Positions 47,561 through 58,400 of a stretch of 64,000 bases of DNA are shown here, in pieces. Location of the stretch: positions 2,501-66,500 of the forward strand of contig JAWPHD010011220.1 of NCBI GenBank assembly GCA_037043455.1, in the 5' to 3' direction. This stretch comes from Cyrtodaria siliqua (lineage: Eukaryota; Mollusca; Bivalvia; Adapedonta; Hiatellidae). Under the pieces are notes generated by a model. It saw only the letters and a program-made list of their open reading frames with translations, was not told the DNA's origin and searched no databases. Position numbers and translations under genes: made by a program. The first letter of the stretch is position 1; every line of letters begins with the position of its first letter.

Positions 47561-47700
47561 GCGGGAAATATCTCCCGAGGTAGAGAAATGGCCCCGATAT
47601 AAGAACGAGTGCGGACCGCGAGTACTTATAATATCGGGGCCATTTCTCTACCGAGGGAGATATTTTCAGTATCTCAAAAACACTGGTTATTAAACTATAT
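47531..47700. repeat. 170-bp palindrome, ~70-bp arms
   Basis: Left arm (47531-47600) includes taataaccagtgtttttgag and ggtagagaaatggccccgat; right arm (47631-47700) is the inverse with few mismatches. The ~30-base centre includes gcggaccgc. Part of the left arm encodes the start of the PLE fragment (LVIKLY), so the right arm is an inverted copy of PLE sequence. Confidence 0.9.
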
Positions 47701-47749
47701 ATTACATAATTTAAAATGATATTTTATTAATATTTCTAATGATTCACGC

Positions 47750-47885
47750 CTTTTTACACCAGTTTGCACGAGAGTTACGCCATACATATAAAACCAATCG
47801 GAACTGCCTCGTCGGATTCCGTCACTCGGGATTCCGACTCGGAGAGTACTCGTGGCCATATTGAACTATTTTCAAGAAACGACAA
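47750..47885 (-). repeat. PLE-associated repeat (family C), partial
   Basis: Minus strand contains cgagtactctccgagtcgg, agttccgattggttttat and ctcgtgcaaactggtg, related to 54725-54795 and 61200-61260. It sits just beyond the palindrome next to PLE sequence. Confidence 0.5.
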
Positions 47886-48539
47886 CTCTGTAGTAGCGAC
47901 CTCTTCAATTATAAGATAAACAAAATGGCGACTGCTGGCAAGTTCCGAAAATGCGGTACATATTTATTTGTTTTATCAGGGAATATTCATAGAGATTCCT
48001 GATATAATAATTTATTCATACTTAGGTAAACAATATGGTGATTCCAGTCAAACGTAGGCGCTTCTTAGTTTATTAAGAGGTTTCACCTCTTCTTCATCCA
48101 AAACTAAAAGTGCGAGCACATGGGCATCATGATCATGGTCCCCACCAATATATACAGGGCAGGGTAGAGCAGGGGTGTCATTACATTTATAAGAAAGCGG
48201 AACCCAGAGCAGAATAGCCGGGTATTTCTATTGATACTTGTATAAAATACTAGTAAAAGTATTCATAGTAGCCAGGTAGACCAGTCAAAGTAGCAGGGAG
48301 AATCCCTGCCTCCCACCTCTTAATGACACCACTGGTAGAGTCGTCATTTGAGGAGTGGAGACTTGCTTTAGTGGCACAGGGATATGGGAAAAAGAAATGC
48401 GCAATAAAGGGAACACTGCCTGGAACAACAAGGAACACTACCAGGAACACCCCCACCCATAATTAATAGAACCCTGATAGTTAGAATATGTCTGTGAAAA
48501 TTCTTAAACAGGTCTTAACGTTATAATGATATATTTAAA
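47886..48539. other. No feature recognised
   Basis: Contains a small hairpin aagaggtttcacctctt near 48074 and short chance open frames only. Confidence 0.45.
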
Positions 48540-49256
48540 TACTTAGATTTAAAACTGAAAATAAAAAGTAGAAGTTATTTATACATGTGGATTAACCTAG
48601 AAAGTGACAGTGAAGTTATTAATAATATGTGTGGATTAACACTGAAAGTCAGTGACGATGAAATCATTTGTACAGACGGAATTACGCTGAAAGAGACAGT
48701 GACATGGTTTATCACTGCGACTTGATACTAAAAGGGATGTTGAAATTGTTTATTTAGTGGGATTTACACAAAAAGAGACAGTGAAATTATTTATACGTAT
48801 GGATTTATCCGGAAATTGACAGTGAAGATTCTAAACATGCAGATTTACGCTAAAAGCGACAGTGACGTTTTTATGTGGATTTACACTGAAGGATCAGCAA
48901 CGTCATTTATATATGTGATTTTTTTTTATATATTTTAGGAACATAACCCATACCGTCGCAAGCGTGTTTTTTTTAAAATTGAGAAAAAATGCAGTAAAAC
49001 ATTCATTTCATAATTCTATCTTTGATAGTGTTTACAGTAACTTATGTCAACCCATACATTTAAAAGCGTTCTTCTATTTTCTTTTTCATTTTTTTCTTTC
49101 TATTGACTATTTTTTTCTAAAATTAATAAGTGAAGTTACTATATATGCAAATTTATCCTGAAATTAACAGAGAAGTCCCTGAATTCACCTGAAATTAACA
49201 CTGAAGTTACTATGTATGCAATTTTTTACCCTGAAATTAACACTGAAGTTAATATA
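48540..49256 (+). repeat. Degenerate ~41-bp tandem array, left part
   Basis: Units of the type ggatttacgctgaaagagac followed by agtgaagttatttatat recur with drift (gtggattaacactgaaagtc, gcagatttacgctaaaagcg, ctgaaattaacactgaagtt). The array is interrupted by a MITE and continues at 49901. Confidence 0.7.
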
Positions 49257-49258
49257 TA

Positions 49259-49898
49259 CACTCAACAAAATTCCTAATCAGTCACCTAAGTTTTATGAAA
49301 TTATTACCTTTTACACAAGATTTGTATTCATGTAAAATTAATCAAATCCTCGTTCAATGTTTGATATATATTAACTGAAAATTTGGTAAAGATATTTAAA
49401 TTATTTTTGAAGAAACAATGCATTATATTATAACACCCTCGATCCACAAAGTCACATACTTTTGCATTGAATTGTAAGGGGAATGACCTGGCTTAAGTGA
49501 CAGTCAAGTGTTTTAAAAACCAATATGGTAATAAAGAAATGGCAAACATAAATAAATGACCTATAAAATCATTTCATTAGACATATAACATGTATGTAAT
49601 GAGTTCCTTTCCGCGACTTTTGGTCTGCGAGTGCATGTTAAATCTTCAAATTTCAATAACGAGCACTCTTCTATGGGATTTCAATTGTGAGTCTGACATT
49701 TTGTAATTTTTGATTTTGGGGGTTCGCGACTTTAACATGTCCTAATTTCACTGGTAGTTATATGATTTTTCTGAAACTTTCAGGACCTTTTACTAAATAA
49801 CTATGTTATTCAAAACAAGTAAAACCGAGAGGAAGATATTCCAAGAAAAGAAAATATTTTGTAAAACTGAGGTGACCGATTAGGAATTTTGTTGAGTG
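49259..49898. mobile_element. 640-bp mariner-like MITE, TA target
   Basis: Left terminus cactcaacaaaattcctaat and right terminus attaggaattttgttgagtg form 37-bp inverted ends with two mismatches. TA flanks both sides (49257-49258, 49899-49900). No transposase frame. It lies inside the 41-bp array, giving a clear relative age: array first, then insertion. Confidence 0.85.
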
Positions 49899-49900
49899 TA

Positions 49901-50215
49901 TGTATGCGACGAAGTTATTTATATTAATATTATATGCAAATTCAACCTGAAATTAACAGTGAAGTTACTATAATGTGGATTTACATTGGAAGAGACGGTG
50001 ACATCATTTATATGTTGATTTACGCTGAAAGAAACGGTGATGTCATTTATATACGTGGAATTACATTGGAAGAGACGGTGACGTCATTTATTACGTTGAT
50101 TTACGCTGAAAGAGACGGTGACGTCATTTATATACGTGGATTTACGCTGAAAGAGACCGTGACATCATTTATATACGTGGATTTACGCTGAAAGAGACCA
50201 TGATGGTTTATATAT
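49901..50215 (+). repeat. ~41-bp tandem array, right part
   Basis: At least six units of ggatttacgctgaaagagac plus ggtgacgtcatttatatacg. The phrase ttacgctga starts at 50101, 50142 and 50183, a period of 41 bp. These units are more uniform than those left of the MITE. The tgacgtca core in some units is a CRE-like sequence. Confidence 0.85.
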
Positions 50216-50473
50216 ACCAAATTAGTTCTGTTTAAATTGTACAAAACAAATGAACGGGACAGTCACTAATTTTTTTTAATGCTGCCTACAGATACACGGT
50301 ATGATACGTATCTAGTAGAAGGTTGCAAGCCCTTGTTAAAGCAGAGGAAATTATTTTTAGTATTTATAGAAACAGGTTACACATTTTATATAACCATACC
50401 TAGAAGTTACTGTGCTAAAAAAAAATTAAGAAAGGTTACATCTGAATCGGGGAGCAGTGCCCTAAATGTTTAA

Positions 50474-50809
50474 TATGCTGAGAAGGTTGATTCCGATTTA
50501 CTGCATCCGTGGCTTGGATGGTTTGAAACCTCGCCTCTCTCACTGCGAGTTGGAATAAATAAGAAAGCGTGTCCTTTCAGATGGGCAGAAGGTATACAAT
50601 ACTATTTCTACCCAGAAAAAAGTGGTGTGCCCCCACCATGGATGATATATATCATCATATATGGCCTAACATGTGCTAAAAATGATGTAAATCATTCAAA
50701 CAACCAGCCAACCGATTTACTGAACCACCAGGTTCATGTTGATGACCCTCATGTTACGGATATTGCCAGCTATCCGTCAGATGACTCCCATCAGCCAACT
50801 CACATCTAA
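50474..50809 (+). CDS. Unrecognised coding-like frame
   Basis: An open frame of about 110 codons without ATG near its start runs to a taa at 50807-50809. It reads EKVDSDLLHPWLGWFETSPL, then FRWAEGIQYYFYPEKSGVPP, then an Asn/Asp/His-rich end HVTDIASYPSDDSHQPTHI. Tryptophan content and lack of simple repeats look protein-like. A second open frame just upstream (50279-50473) ends in a stop, so this may be a 3' exon or pseudogene. I do not recognise a domain. Confidence 0.3.
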   Translation, partial: YAEKVDSDLLHPWLGWFETSPLSLRVGINKKACPFRWAEGIQYYFYPEKSGVPPPWMIYIIIYGLTCAKNDVNHSNNQPTDLLNHQVHVDDPHVTDIASYPSDDSHQPTHI

Positions 50810-51155
50810 ATCATTTCATGCTTAAATGTTATATTAATTGCATATATAAAATTATATATTTATTAGGCACATATTTTTATTTGCTTTATATTATAAGCAC
50901 AACAAATAGGCGTCAGGGTTGTTATTAGTAGCCAATTGCCGATCAAAATTATCGGTTAAAATGGTGTTATCATCAGTTATTTTTGCCTCAGCTTGTACTT
51001 GCAATATGTGACACTAACTTCCTTGATCCCTCATCAAATCGTTTGGAATTCAAAATGAATCCCTGTTGCCAGGGCTAAATCTAGTTTAACTACTTTGCTG
51101 TGAAATTAGGAACTTCAGTTTAATTTTTAGTTCATTTGCTCTTAGTACAAACATG
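50810..51155. other. No feature recognised
   Basis: AT-rich spacer upstream of the tRNA-like gene. Confidence 0.45.
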
Positions 51156-51159
51156 TACC

Positions 51160-51234
51160 ACTTCTATGGTGTAATCGGTAAACACGTCTACCCTTTTAGG
51201 GTAGAAGACCCAGGTTCAAATCCTGGTGGGAGTA
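51160..51234 (+). tRNA. tRNA-Lys(TTT)-like, full cloverleaf
   Basis: The acceptor stem acttcta pairs fully with tgggagt using two G:U pairs. The D stem gtgt/acac encloses aatcggtaa. The anticodon stem ctacc/ggtag encloses cttttag, giving anticodon TTT. The T stem ccagg/cctgg encloses ttcaaat. The discriminator base is a. There is no CCA and no intron. Box B is ggttcaaatcc; box A (atggtgtaatcgg) is weak. No poly-T terminator lies immediately downstream (aaaaattt only). It could be functional, a tRNA-derived repeat, or organelle/bacterial-like. Confidence 0.7.
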
Positions 51235-51239
51235 AAAAT

Positions 51240-52260
51240 TTGTTTGGAAAAAGAGCTGGATTAAGCATTTCTTTAAGTATTTCTAACTTTTAAATTTAAT
51301 TCAATGTAATCAAATTCAATTTAAACAATCGAATATCATAAGTTACAGCATGTCTGGAAACGACCACGAGGGAAAGAAGCTATTACAAGACAATGGCCCA
51401 TTTAGCAATAAAATCTTTCATGAGGCCCTCTTTTCTTCTTTGAAAGCCGTTTCCCTCTTTTGGATTTGCAATAATGAGCCTCTTATAAAATATTTTACCT
51501 AATATTGTAATGCATTGAATGCTCTTAGAAGACAGTGGCCCAGTTAGTAAAATTATCTTCCCTGAGCCCCTCTTTTCAATTCATCATCTTTAAGACCCTA
51601 TTATATTACCCTTTGGTCTTAAAATGAAAAACAATGTTATTTAGCTACAATAATAGGTCTTTTTTAAATATGTTTACCATATATTTACAAAAATCTTCCC
51701 TGAGGCCGTCTTTTGTCCATATTCTTCTCTTTTTGCTATGACCTTTGCCCTTTAAATCTTGGTAGCCAAACAGAGACTAACGAGTTGTCGATTTAGCGCA
51801 GGATGAAACCTAACATGTGATGTCGACCAGTTTTCAAGACGTTTACACATCCATAAACTCTTCTAACTACATTCTTTTCTTTCACGACTGTTATTATATT
51901 TATAATCTCATTTTAACCGGGTATGTCTTTAATTGAAATGTTGAAAAATAATAGCTCCGTCGTTTCACTGGGCGCTTCTGAGAGCTGAGATCAATACCAA
52001 GAATGGAAGTTTATAACAATTATGTAAATATATATCCATTTTTAGATATCATACAGTAGCTTTTTTCAGGGTTTAATCTTCATTATTGTGATCTTTATTT
52101 TTTCAAATTGACTACTGTTCGCATTTAGGCAAAATAAAAAAAAAGTTAAAAAATAAAAATAAAAAAAAAGAGACAAAAAATGTGAAATACGGTATACAAA
52201 ATGCAAAGTCTTATTATGAAGGACTAGTGCTAGGTAATGTGGAAAAAAACAATAATAAAT
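51240..52260. other. No feature recognised
   Basis: AT-rich DNA. Phrases ctgaggccctcttttc, ctgagcccctcttttc and ctgaggccgtcttttg recur at 51420, 51570 and 51700, a weak ~140-bp periodicity. An A-rich tract lies at 52132-52180. Confidence 0.45.
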
Positions 52261-52267
52261 GTATGAA

Positions 52268-52590
52268 TTGAATTGAAACGAATGTTGTTTAACGGCTCAT
52301 CAACACAGTATAGGTTATTTAGAGCTGCCCCAGAGAGAGGGGAAGGATACATAGGAATCCGGGAACCGTGCCCTACTTTTTATTATCAAATAGATTCCTA
52401 TGGTTCTTTAACGTGCTCGGAGGATAGACCGATACGGTACTGCCCGGTTTACGTCCCCATCCGACGGAAGAGGCTAAGGGAAAGTGTCTTGGTCAAGAAC
52501 ACCCCGACTAAACTCAGTGGCGCCACGGAGGATTGAACCCGGGGCCTCCAGTTACAAATCCGCCGCGCTACCGACTGCACAAGCCAGCAC
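52268..52590 (-). mobile_element. tRNA-headed SINE, third copy
   Basis: Same family and order as 43781-44095, on the minus strand, with box B (gggttcaatcc) and a partial box A end (gcgcggcggatttgtaac). Point differences and a few indels are present. Clear target duplications were not seen. Confidence 0.88.
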
Positions 52591-53019
52591 TAAAGAATAT
52601 TTTTTGTTTCAAAACCCAGTGTAAAACCCACATTGTCAATACATACAGACATGCTTTACACAGATAATTTTAATGTTATAGTATCAAAAATAAACATTGT
52701 TTCATGCTACACTGATTTTTTCTCATATTTTGTTTTTGGAAAGAGAAAAAAACAATAACCCATACTGTGTAATAATCTGTATATAAATCCATTATCAAAG
52801 GACAATGTTTTAGGATAGTTTTAAAGGATTAATATACACAACTTCGAAAATTATTATTTTTTCTATAAAAAACAACAAGAAGGTTGCTTAAGGAAGATCA
52901 AGATATAAGCAAGGGTATGTTATTTCTAATTAGTAAGCTAAGCTTTGCATGTCCCAGAATGAAAACATTAAGTTTATTTGCTACAGTTTGATACTGGAAA
53001 AATCAACTAAGTAAATTAT
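52591..53019. other. No feature recognised
   Basis: AT-rich spacer. Confidence 0.45.
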
Positions 53020-53021
53020 CT

Positions 53022-53880
53022 CTATACTCCAGTTCCACAGATAGCTAGGTATTGACTCCACATGGTTTCAAACTTATTCATTTTTAAGTTTTTATATGTG
53101 ATTAGTTTCTCAACTTTGTACAAAGATATTATCTCTGTTTTAAAAAGGTTAAGCTGTGGAATTTGATGTTGCATCTTGTTTCGATAAATGTAAAGTTTTG
53201 CTTGCATGATGATTTTGCTCAAAACAGTATTAAATTTACTATTTCCAAATAAAAATATCTGTTTCTGTTAAAGTTACGAATGCTGTATTGCCATTTTCTG
53301 TAAGATAAGTTTGAAGTTTTGACCAGAATTCTTTTACTGTTCCACAGTTCCAAAACAGATGTTGGATAGTTTCAGGTGTATTTTTGCAAGAGCTGCACAT
53401 ATAGTTATTAATAAAATTCATTTTAGATAAAAGGTAATTTGTTCCAAGTATCCTATGGTTGATTCTAAATTGAACCAAGGTAACTTAGGATCTTTTGTTA
53501 TTTTATACGGTAAGGCATATAATCTTTCAAATTCAAAGTTTGGAACACTAACTACTTCATTATTCCATTTACTTTATGCTTTGGGATAAACATTATTTCT
53601 AATCATGATGTCATATATGTTTCGACAGCCTTTCTCATTTTGTAGAATTAAGGATAGTATTAGTGGACGAATAGTGTTTGGCTGTTACAGGCTAGATGCA
53701 CAATATTCAGGTTTGCCAAATAATTCCTGACAGCAGTTATAATACCTTCATATTCAAGAAAATTGGACTGTATATTATAGTGTTTATTCAATTCTATGTA
53801 AGAATAAAGATTTCCATTTTTGTTTAAAATGTCATTGATAAAAGTTATTCCTCCTGTAAACCATCTTTTGTAAAACACAC
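53022..53880 (-). pseudogene. Tx1/L1-like LINE, C-terminal ORF2 fragment
   Basis: Minus-strand blocks in order: FYKRWFTGGITFINDILNKN and YNIQSNFLEYEGIITAVRNY (53878-53660), NEKGCRNIYDIMIRNNVYPK, SKWNNEVVSVPNFEFERLYA (through one stop), then after a frameshift FRINHRILGTNYLLSKM and the zinc-knuckle CSSCKNTPETIQHLFWNC (about 53400-53347), then QAKLYIYRNKMQHQIPQLNL. This is the region after the RT in Tx1/L1-clade elements. The RT itself is absent. At least one stop and two frame changes inactivate it. Confidence 0.72.
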
Positions 53881-54695
53881 TAGAGCCTCCGATTGAAATT
53901 TAAACATTTTAAAAATGTTTGATGCTTCTAGAAGCCCTTATAAAATAAATACATTTGATGTAATCATTGATCACATAGTAATAGTGTTAAATAAACTATT
54001 TACATATTGTTTATATTAAATATATGATATCTGGAATGTTTTCACTAGATGATATATGTATAAGATCTATATCTTGCAATAAACTAACCCTCATGTCAAA
54101 GGTGTACCCTAATGTCTGTGGATTGGAGAAAAAATATATACTTGCAGACCATATAAGCGTAATTTAACAATATATCAAGTACCATGGACGCCATGGACGT
54201 CAGTATGGACTTCATGAGTCATATCTTTCTTTGTTTAGAGTTTTATTAATTGATTTACTGATACAATATCAAGTTCATATATGCATGCAGCTGACATATC
54301 ACTCTCGACTGACAAAACGGTAAACAATCACTCCCATAATATGATATAATCATAATTACAATGTCTCTTCTTCCTTTTCCTTCAATTCAACCGTAATATT
54401 AAAGTATACTCAGAGTATATTTGGAAAACTCAACAAATGCTTCCAAACTATCAGTCATTATATGGAACGAACTGTTTGGGACCGAACGAACTGTTTGGGG
54501 CCGAAACTTTTTGATTTCAACTACACATATTTGGGGATTTATTTTGTTAAAAAATATAATTTATCGGTCATAGCAATAAAATATCAAGAAATTGATAAAA
54601 ATCACTCACAAATCTGCAAAATTTTCATCAATACAACATTATATAAAAGAGCACTATTTTGCGGAGAGCTACAATCGAAAACCGAACCAAATTCA
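53881..54695. other. No feature recognised
   Basis: AT-rich DNA with a short duplication gaacgaactgtttggg near 54465-54498. No gene recognised. Confidence 0.45.
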
Positions 54696-54699
54696 TCAT

Positions 54700-55010
54700 T
54701 TTGCTTCCAAAAACCATTGAGCGGCACCTAGTACTCTCCGAGCCACTATTCCCGAGTACGGAAATTGGCGAAGAGTTCCGATTGATATAAAACAAGTGGA
54801 ACCGGAACACTTCGTTAATTTCCGTAATCGTTATTCCCTAGTGGCGGAATATGACGACAACGTCCGTAAAACATTTGGCGTTCCCGCTACTGACGGAAAA
54901 GGCCGAGCTGGGAGATATTTCCCAGTAGAGCAAACGAGTAAATATAGCTTTTCTATTCCCAGTAAATCCTATACAAATCACAGACAAATATGTAATATAG
55001 TGTTGTAATA
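54700..55010 (+). repeat. PLE-associated repeat (family C)
   Basis: Shares with the reverse complement of 60960-61215 the phrases gaaccggaac, cttcgttaatttccgtaatc, ggcgttcccgctactgacgg, aaaaggccgagc, ctattcccagtaaatcc and acaaatatgtaatatagtgt. The right edge runs directly into a PLE RT fragment on the minus strand. It may be a terminal (pseudo-LTR) part of a PLE subfamily. Confidence 0.65.
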
Positions 55011-55095
55011 ACTTGATTACGATAATTGAAATCCTTAACATCGTTACATGTCAAAGCAAAACGAATTAGCTGGGAGATATAAACCCCGTATAATG
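55000..55095 (-). pseudogene. Short Penelope-like RT fragment
   Basis: The minus strand encodes LYGVYISQLIRFALTCNDVK and DFNYRNQVIT, aligning with SYWVYVYQLIRVSRACTRVE and DFNIRNLYI of the 17-kb copy. It stops at the border with family C and, on the other side, near a long hairpin. Confidence 0.7.
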
Positions 55096-55123
55096 TGGCA
55101 CAATGTGCGGCAATCAACACATA

Positions 55124-55286
55124 GAGATTATTTAAGTGCTGGGATCGATTATAGGGAAATCCTTCACGAGTGGTAGACGTGTGGTTCTTTTCATGAACGA
55201 GCGCACGCGAGTGAGTGAAAAAACAAATCACGTCTACCATCAAGTGAAGGATTACCCAATAATCGATCCCAGCAGTTAAATAATCT
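55124..55286. repeat. Long hairpin, ~57-bp arms
   Basis: Left arm (55124-55180) agattatttaagtgctggga through gtggtagacgtg pairs with right arm (55229-55286) cacgtctaccat through agcagttaaataatct with few mismatches. The 48-base loop holds gagcgcacgcgagtgagtg. A MITE or fold-back remnant is likely. Confidence 0.85.
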
Positions 55287-55390
55287 ATTTATTACATTTT
55301 AAATTACGTTTTTCAAACAAATATTCGCTTTATTTAACGTTATCGGCGGATGACGTCGACGTCAGCAACACTTTGTTGACGTCACGCCTC

Positions 55391-55410
55391 ATTATTGTGT
55401 TCTGAGTTAG
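55391..55410. repeat. LINE target-site duplication, 3' side copy
   Basis: attattgtgttctgagttag matches attattgtgttctgcgttag at 59008-59027 with one mismatch, bracketing the CR1/Jockey-like LINE. Confidence 0.7.
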
Positions 55411-55424
55411 CAACGTTGGTTTAA

Positions 55425-58400
55425 AGAGTATTTATTCAAGAAATGTAATGAACAATGTTTCAATGGTACATGAACAGGATTTGAAAACAAGCTTTCGATA
55501 GCATTTGATGGAATTTAACAAATAGAAATAGTGATTCTAAAACAGATAGTGCACGACAGACCAGGTCCTGTCATATTATTATGTTGTCCATTATTGTGTA
55601 GCTGATTAGTAATACGTTTGGACCTGACCGATCGATAAGTAACATGAAAAAAAGAAAACAAGCAAAATGTACAACAAGAATGATTTCACCAGTCACATCA
55701 GTCCCCCCAGGAATAGGCTCGACACGTTGCTATCTAGTTTGTAAATCGTTTCGTTGCTAATATGTACGACTGGACTTTTTTGAAAACGTGGGCATTATAA
55801 TGGTCCGAAAGGTTATTTGACCCAAACAGTAAATTCTGTTGAGATAAAACACAAGGTAAGTGTGTAAAGAAAGCTCGTCTTTGATCAATATATCTCGGAC
55901 AAATTAGTAAATAGTGATATGCTGTTTCTATTAGACCGCAGGTGCAGTTTGGATTGTCTATAAGGGAACTCTTGTGTAAATGTTGACCAAGGGAACTACA
56001 TTCAAGTCTAAGTCTAGCATGTAATACTTGTCCTTGGCGGTCTCCAGTATAATAGTATGTTGGGGGTTTGGATAAGTTAGAGTTTAGGGATGACTTGAAC
56101 ATTTGTAAGGTGGCGCTGTTCCTTATGTCCTCGTGTAGAGTGTTCCAGTTGCGAATAACTGATGGGAGAAAATAATCCCGGTATAAACTAGTCCTCGCAG
56201 GTACAACTGAAATGTCATTATTATTTCTTAGGTTATAACCAGTTCGATCGTGCACCTCAGGCGGAATCAGTTCACTTAGGTAATTCGGATTAAGGCTGTT
56301 ACGTATTTTGTAAAATAATATGAGTTTGTGTTTTTTACGTCTATCAGCGAGAGTTTCCCATTTCGTTTCCTCATACAGTTTAGCTATACTGCATAATTTG
56401 GTTGCACCAGTCACTATTCGTGCTGCTTCAACATATTTATTTTGCTCTAGGGTACAGTTATCCCAAATAACATTACCGTACTCTAATAATGGACGTATAA
56501 ATGAAATGTAAATGCGTTCTAAAGATCTTCTGTCAAGAGAGAATTTCAAGCTTCTAAGTATACCTATTCGTTGCCAAGCACGAGTAACACTATTATCGAT
56601 TTGAGAACGCCACTTGCCATCGTTATCGAAAGTTTATCCCAGATGCTTGTGGTTATCGACTTCTTGTATAATAATACTGTTCATAATTAGGTCTGGGTGT
56701 AAAGGTTTGTTAAGTTTTCGTGTAATTGTAAGGGTTTCAGTTTTATTAGGGTTAAAATCGACTAGCCATTGTTTTGACCATAAGTCTAATTTTGTTAAGT
56801 CAGAGTTTAGAATACTGGCTGAGGTTAGTGGGTCGTCAACGATTATGTATACACTAGTGTCGTCAGCAAATAACCTAATGTTGCTGTCAATGTCGGATAC
56901 AATATCATTAATATAGATTAAGAACAATATCGGGCCTAAAATAGAACCTTGCGGGACACCAGCTTTAATGTGTGACCAGGTAGAGTTAGTGTTGTTTATG
57001 ACAACGCGTTGTTTTCTGTTTGAAAGATAGGAACAAAACCATTTTAGGAGATTACCCCTAATACCTATTGATTTTAAATTGTGCATAAGACCTGTATACC
57101 ATACGCGATCGAATGCACTGGATATGTCGCAAAATACTACACGAATTTCTTTACCATCATCAAGGGCATGGCAGAAGGCGTCGTAGATAAACGTTAGCTG
57201 ATTAATTGTTGAATCACCTGGTATGAAGCCGGATTGAAATTTTGTGAGGATACTATTCCTGATAAGATAATTAAGTAAAACTTTCAATATGCAACGCCCC
57301 ATTATTTTACTTATACAACTAAGTAGGGAAATTGGTCTGTAATTTTGGATTGGAAGGGTCTAACTTTTTGAAAACTGGGATGACATTTGCAAGTTTCCAA
57401 AGCTAAGTGTAATGCGAATGTTGTATGAGACGGGTAAAATAAACGGAAAAGGGTAGTGACAGTGCTCTTGCTTCTTCTAGGAGGAGACGTGGACTAATAA
57501 AGTCTGGGCCTGAGGCTTTACTTGGATCAATTTGTGTTAAGACATCAAGTACGTCCTGATGAGTGAAGGTTATGTCAGATAGCGGTTCGTAGTTGGGGAT
57601 ATTTGCGTCAGGTATTTGTTTGTTGTTGTCGTTGACTGAAGATTGTTCGGAAAAGTAAGAATTAAGAAGCCGTGCCTTTTCCGAATCAGTTGATGCTTCT
57701 ACGCCTAGATGTAGTAGTGTTGGTATATTTGAATTAGGTTTTGTTCTTTTTAGTATTTGCTTTGCTAGTTTGAACCAGTTTTTTGCGTTTGTAGAATTGC
57801 TATTTATTTGTTGAATTAATTTGTTATGATATTCAGTTTTGTCTTTTTTTATTGCCTTTACTACGTTGTTCCTTATTTTTCTAAACTCGGTCCAGTGTTG
57901 GTCGGTGTTGAATTGCTTAGCTTTTTTGTGTATCCTATTCCTTTGACGAATCAGTTTCCTAATATTATTGTGAAGCCATGGGACATCGCTTGGACGGATA
58001 GTTACGTACTTGTTTGGTATAATGGCCGAGGCAGCGTCAATAATGACATTATTTATAGAGTTTGCAATCTTATCGATATCGGGGTCGTTAAGAATCCTGG
58101 TCCAGTCAGTATTATCAAGGAGGCGTCGGAATTCATTATAATTGCCTTGGTCGTACTTCCACACATGGCGCTTGAATGAATATGAAAGGGGCTTTATGAA
58201 ATTTAAAACAACAACAACAACGGGGCAATGATATCGTATTAAGTCGGGGAAAAAGGGTTCGTTAACAAAACAAGTTAATATATTATTACGGTTTCTAATG
58301 ATAATTAAGTCGATTAGAGAGGACGAAGTCTCTGTAAAATGAGTCGGCTCGGAGACAAGCTGGTGCAACCCGTATGAATTGATAATGTTGTTGGCTCTAT

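Noticed and set aside
48250..48456. 68-codon minus frame with a signal-peptide-like start
   Set aside because: Short, not supported by context or similarity; hydrophobic strings are common by chance in AT-rich DNA.
57560..57580. Hammerhead-like ctgatgag near a gaa string
   Set aside because: It lies within LINE coding sequence and lacks the stems and gaaa placement of a hammerhead ribozyme. Other ctgatga matches (17111, 27707, 63394) also failed.
57826..58179. Plus-strand frame containing a NPGP string
   Set aside because: It is antisense to the LINE endonuclease/linker coding sequence; the NPGP there is a coincidence, unlike the in-frame GDVHLNPGP on minus.
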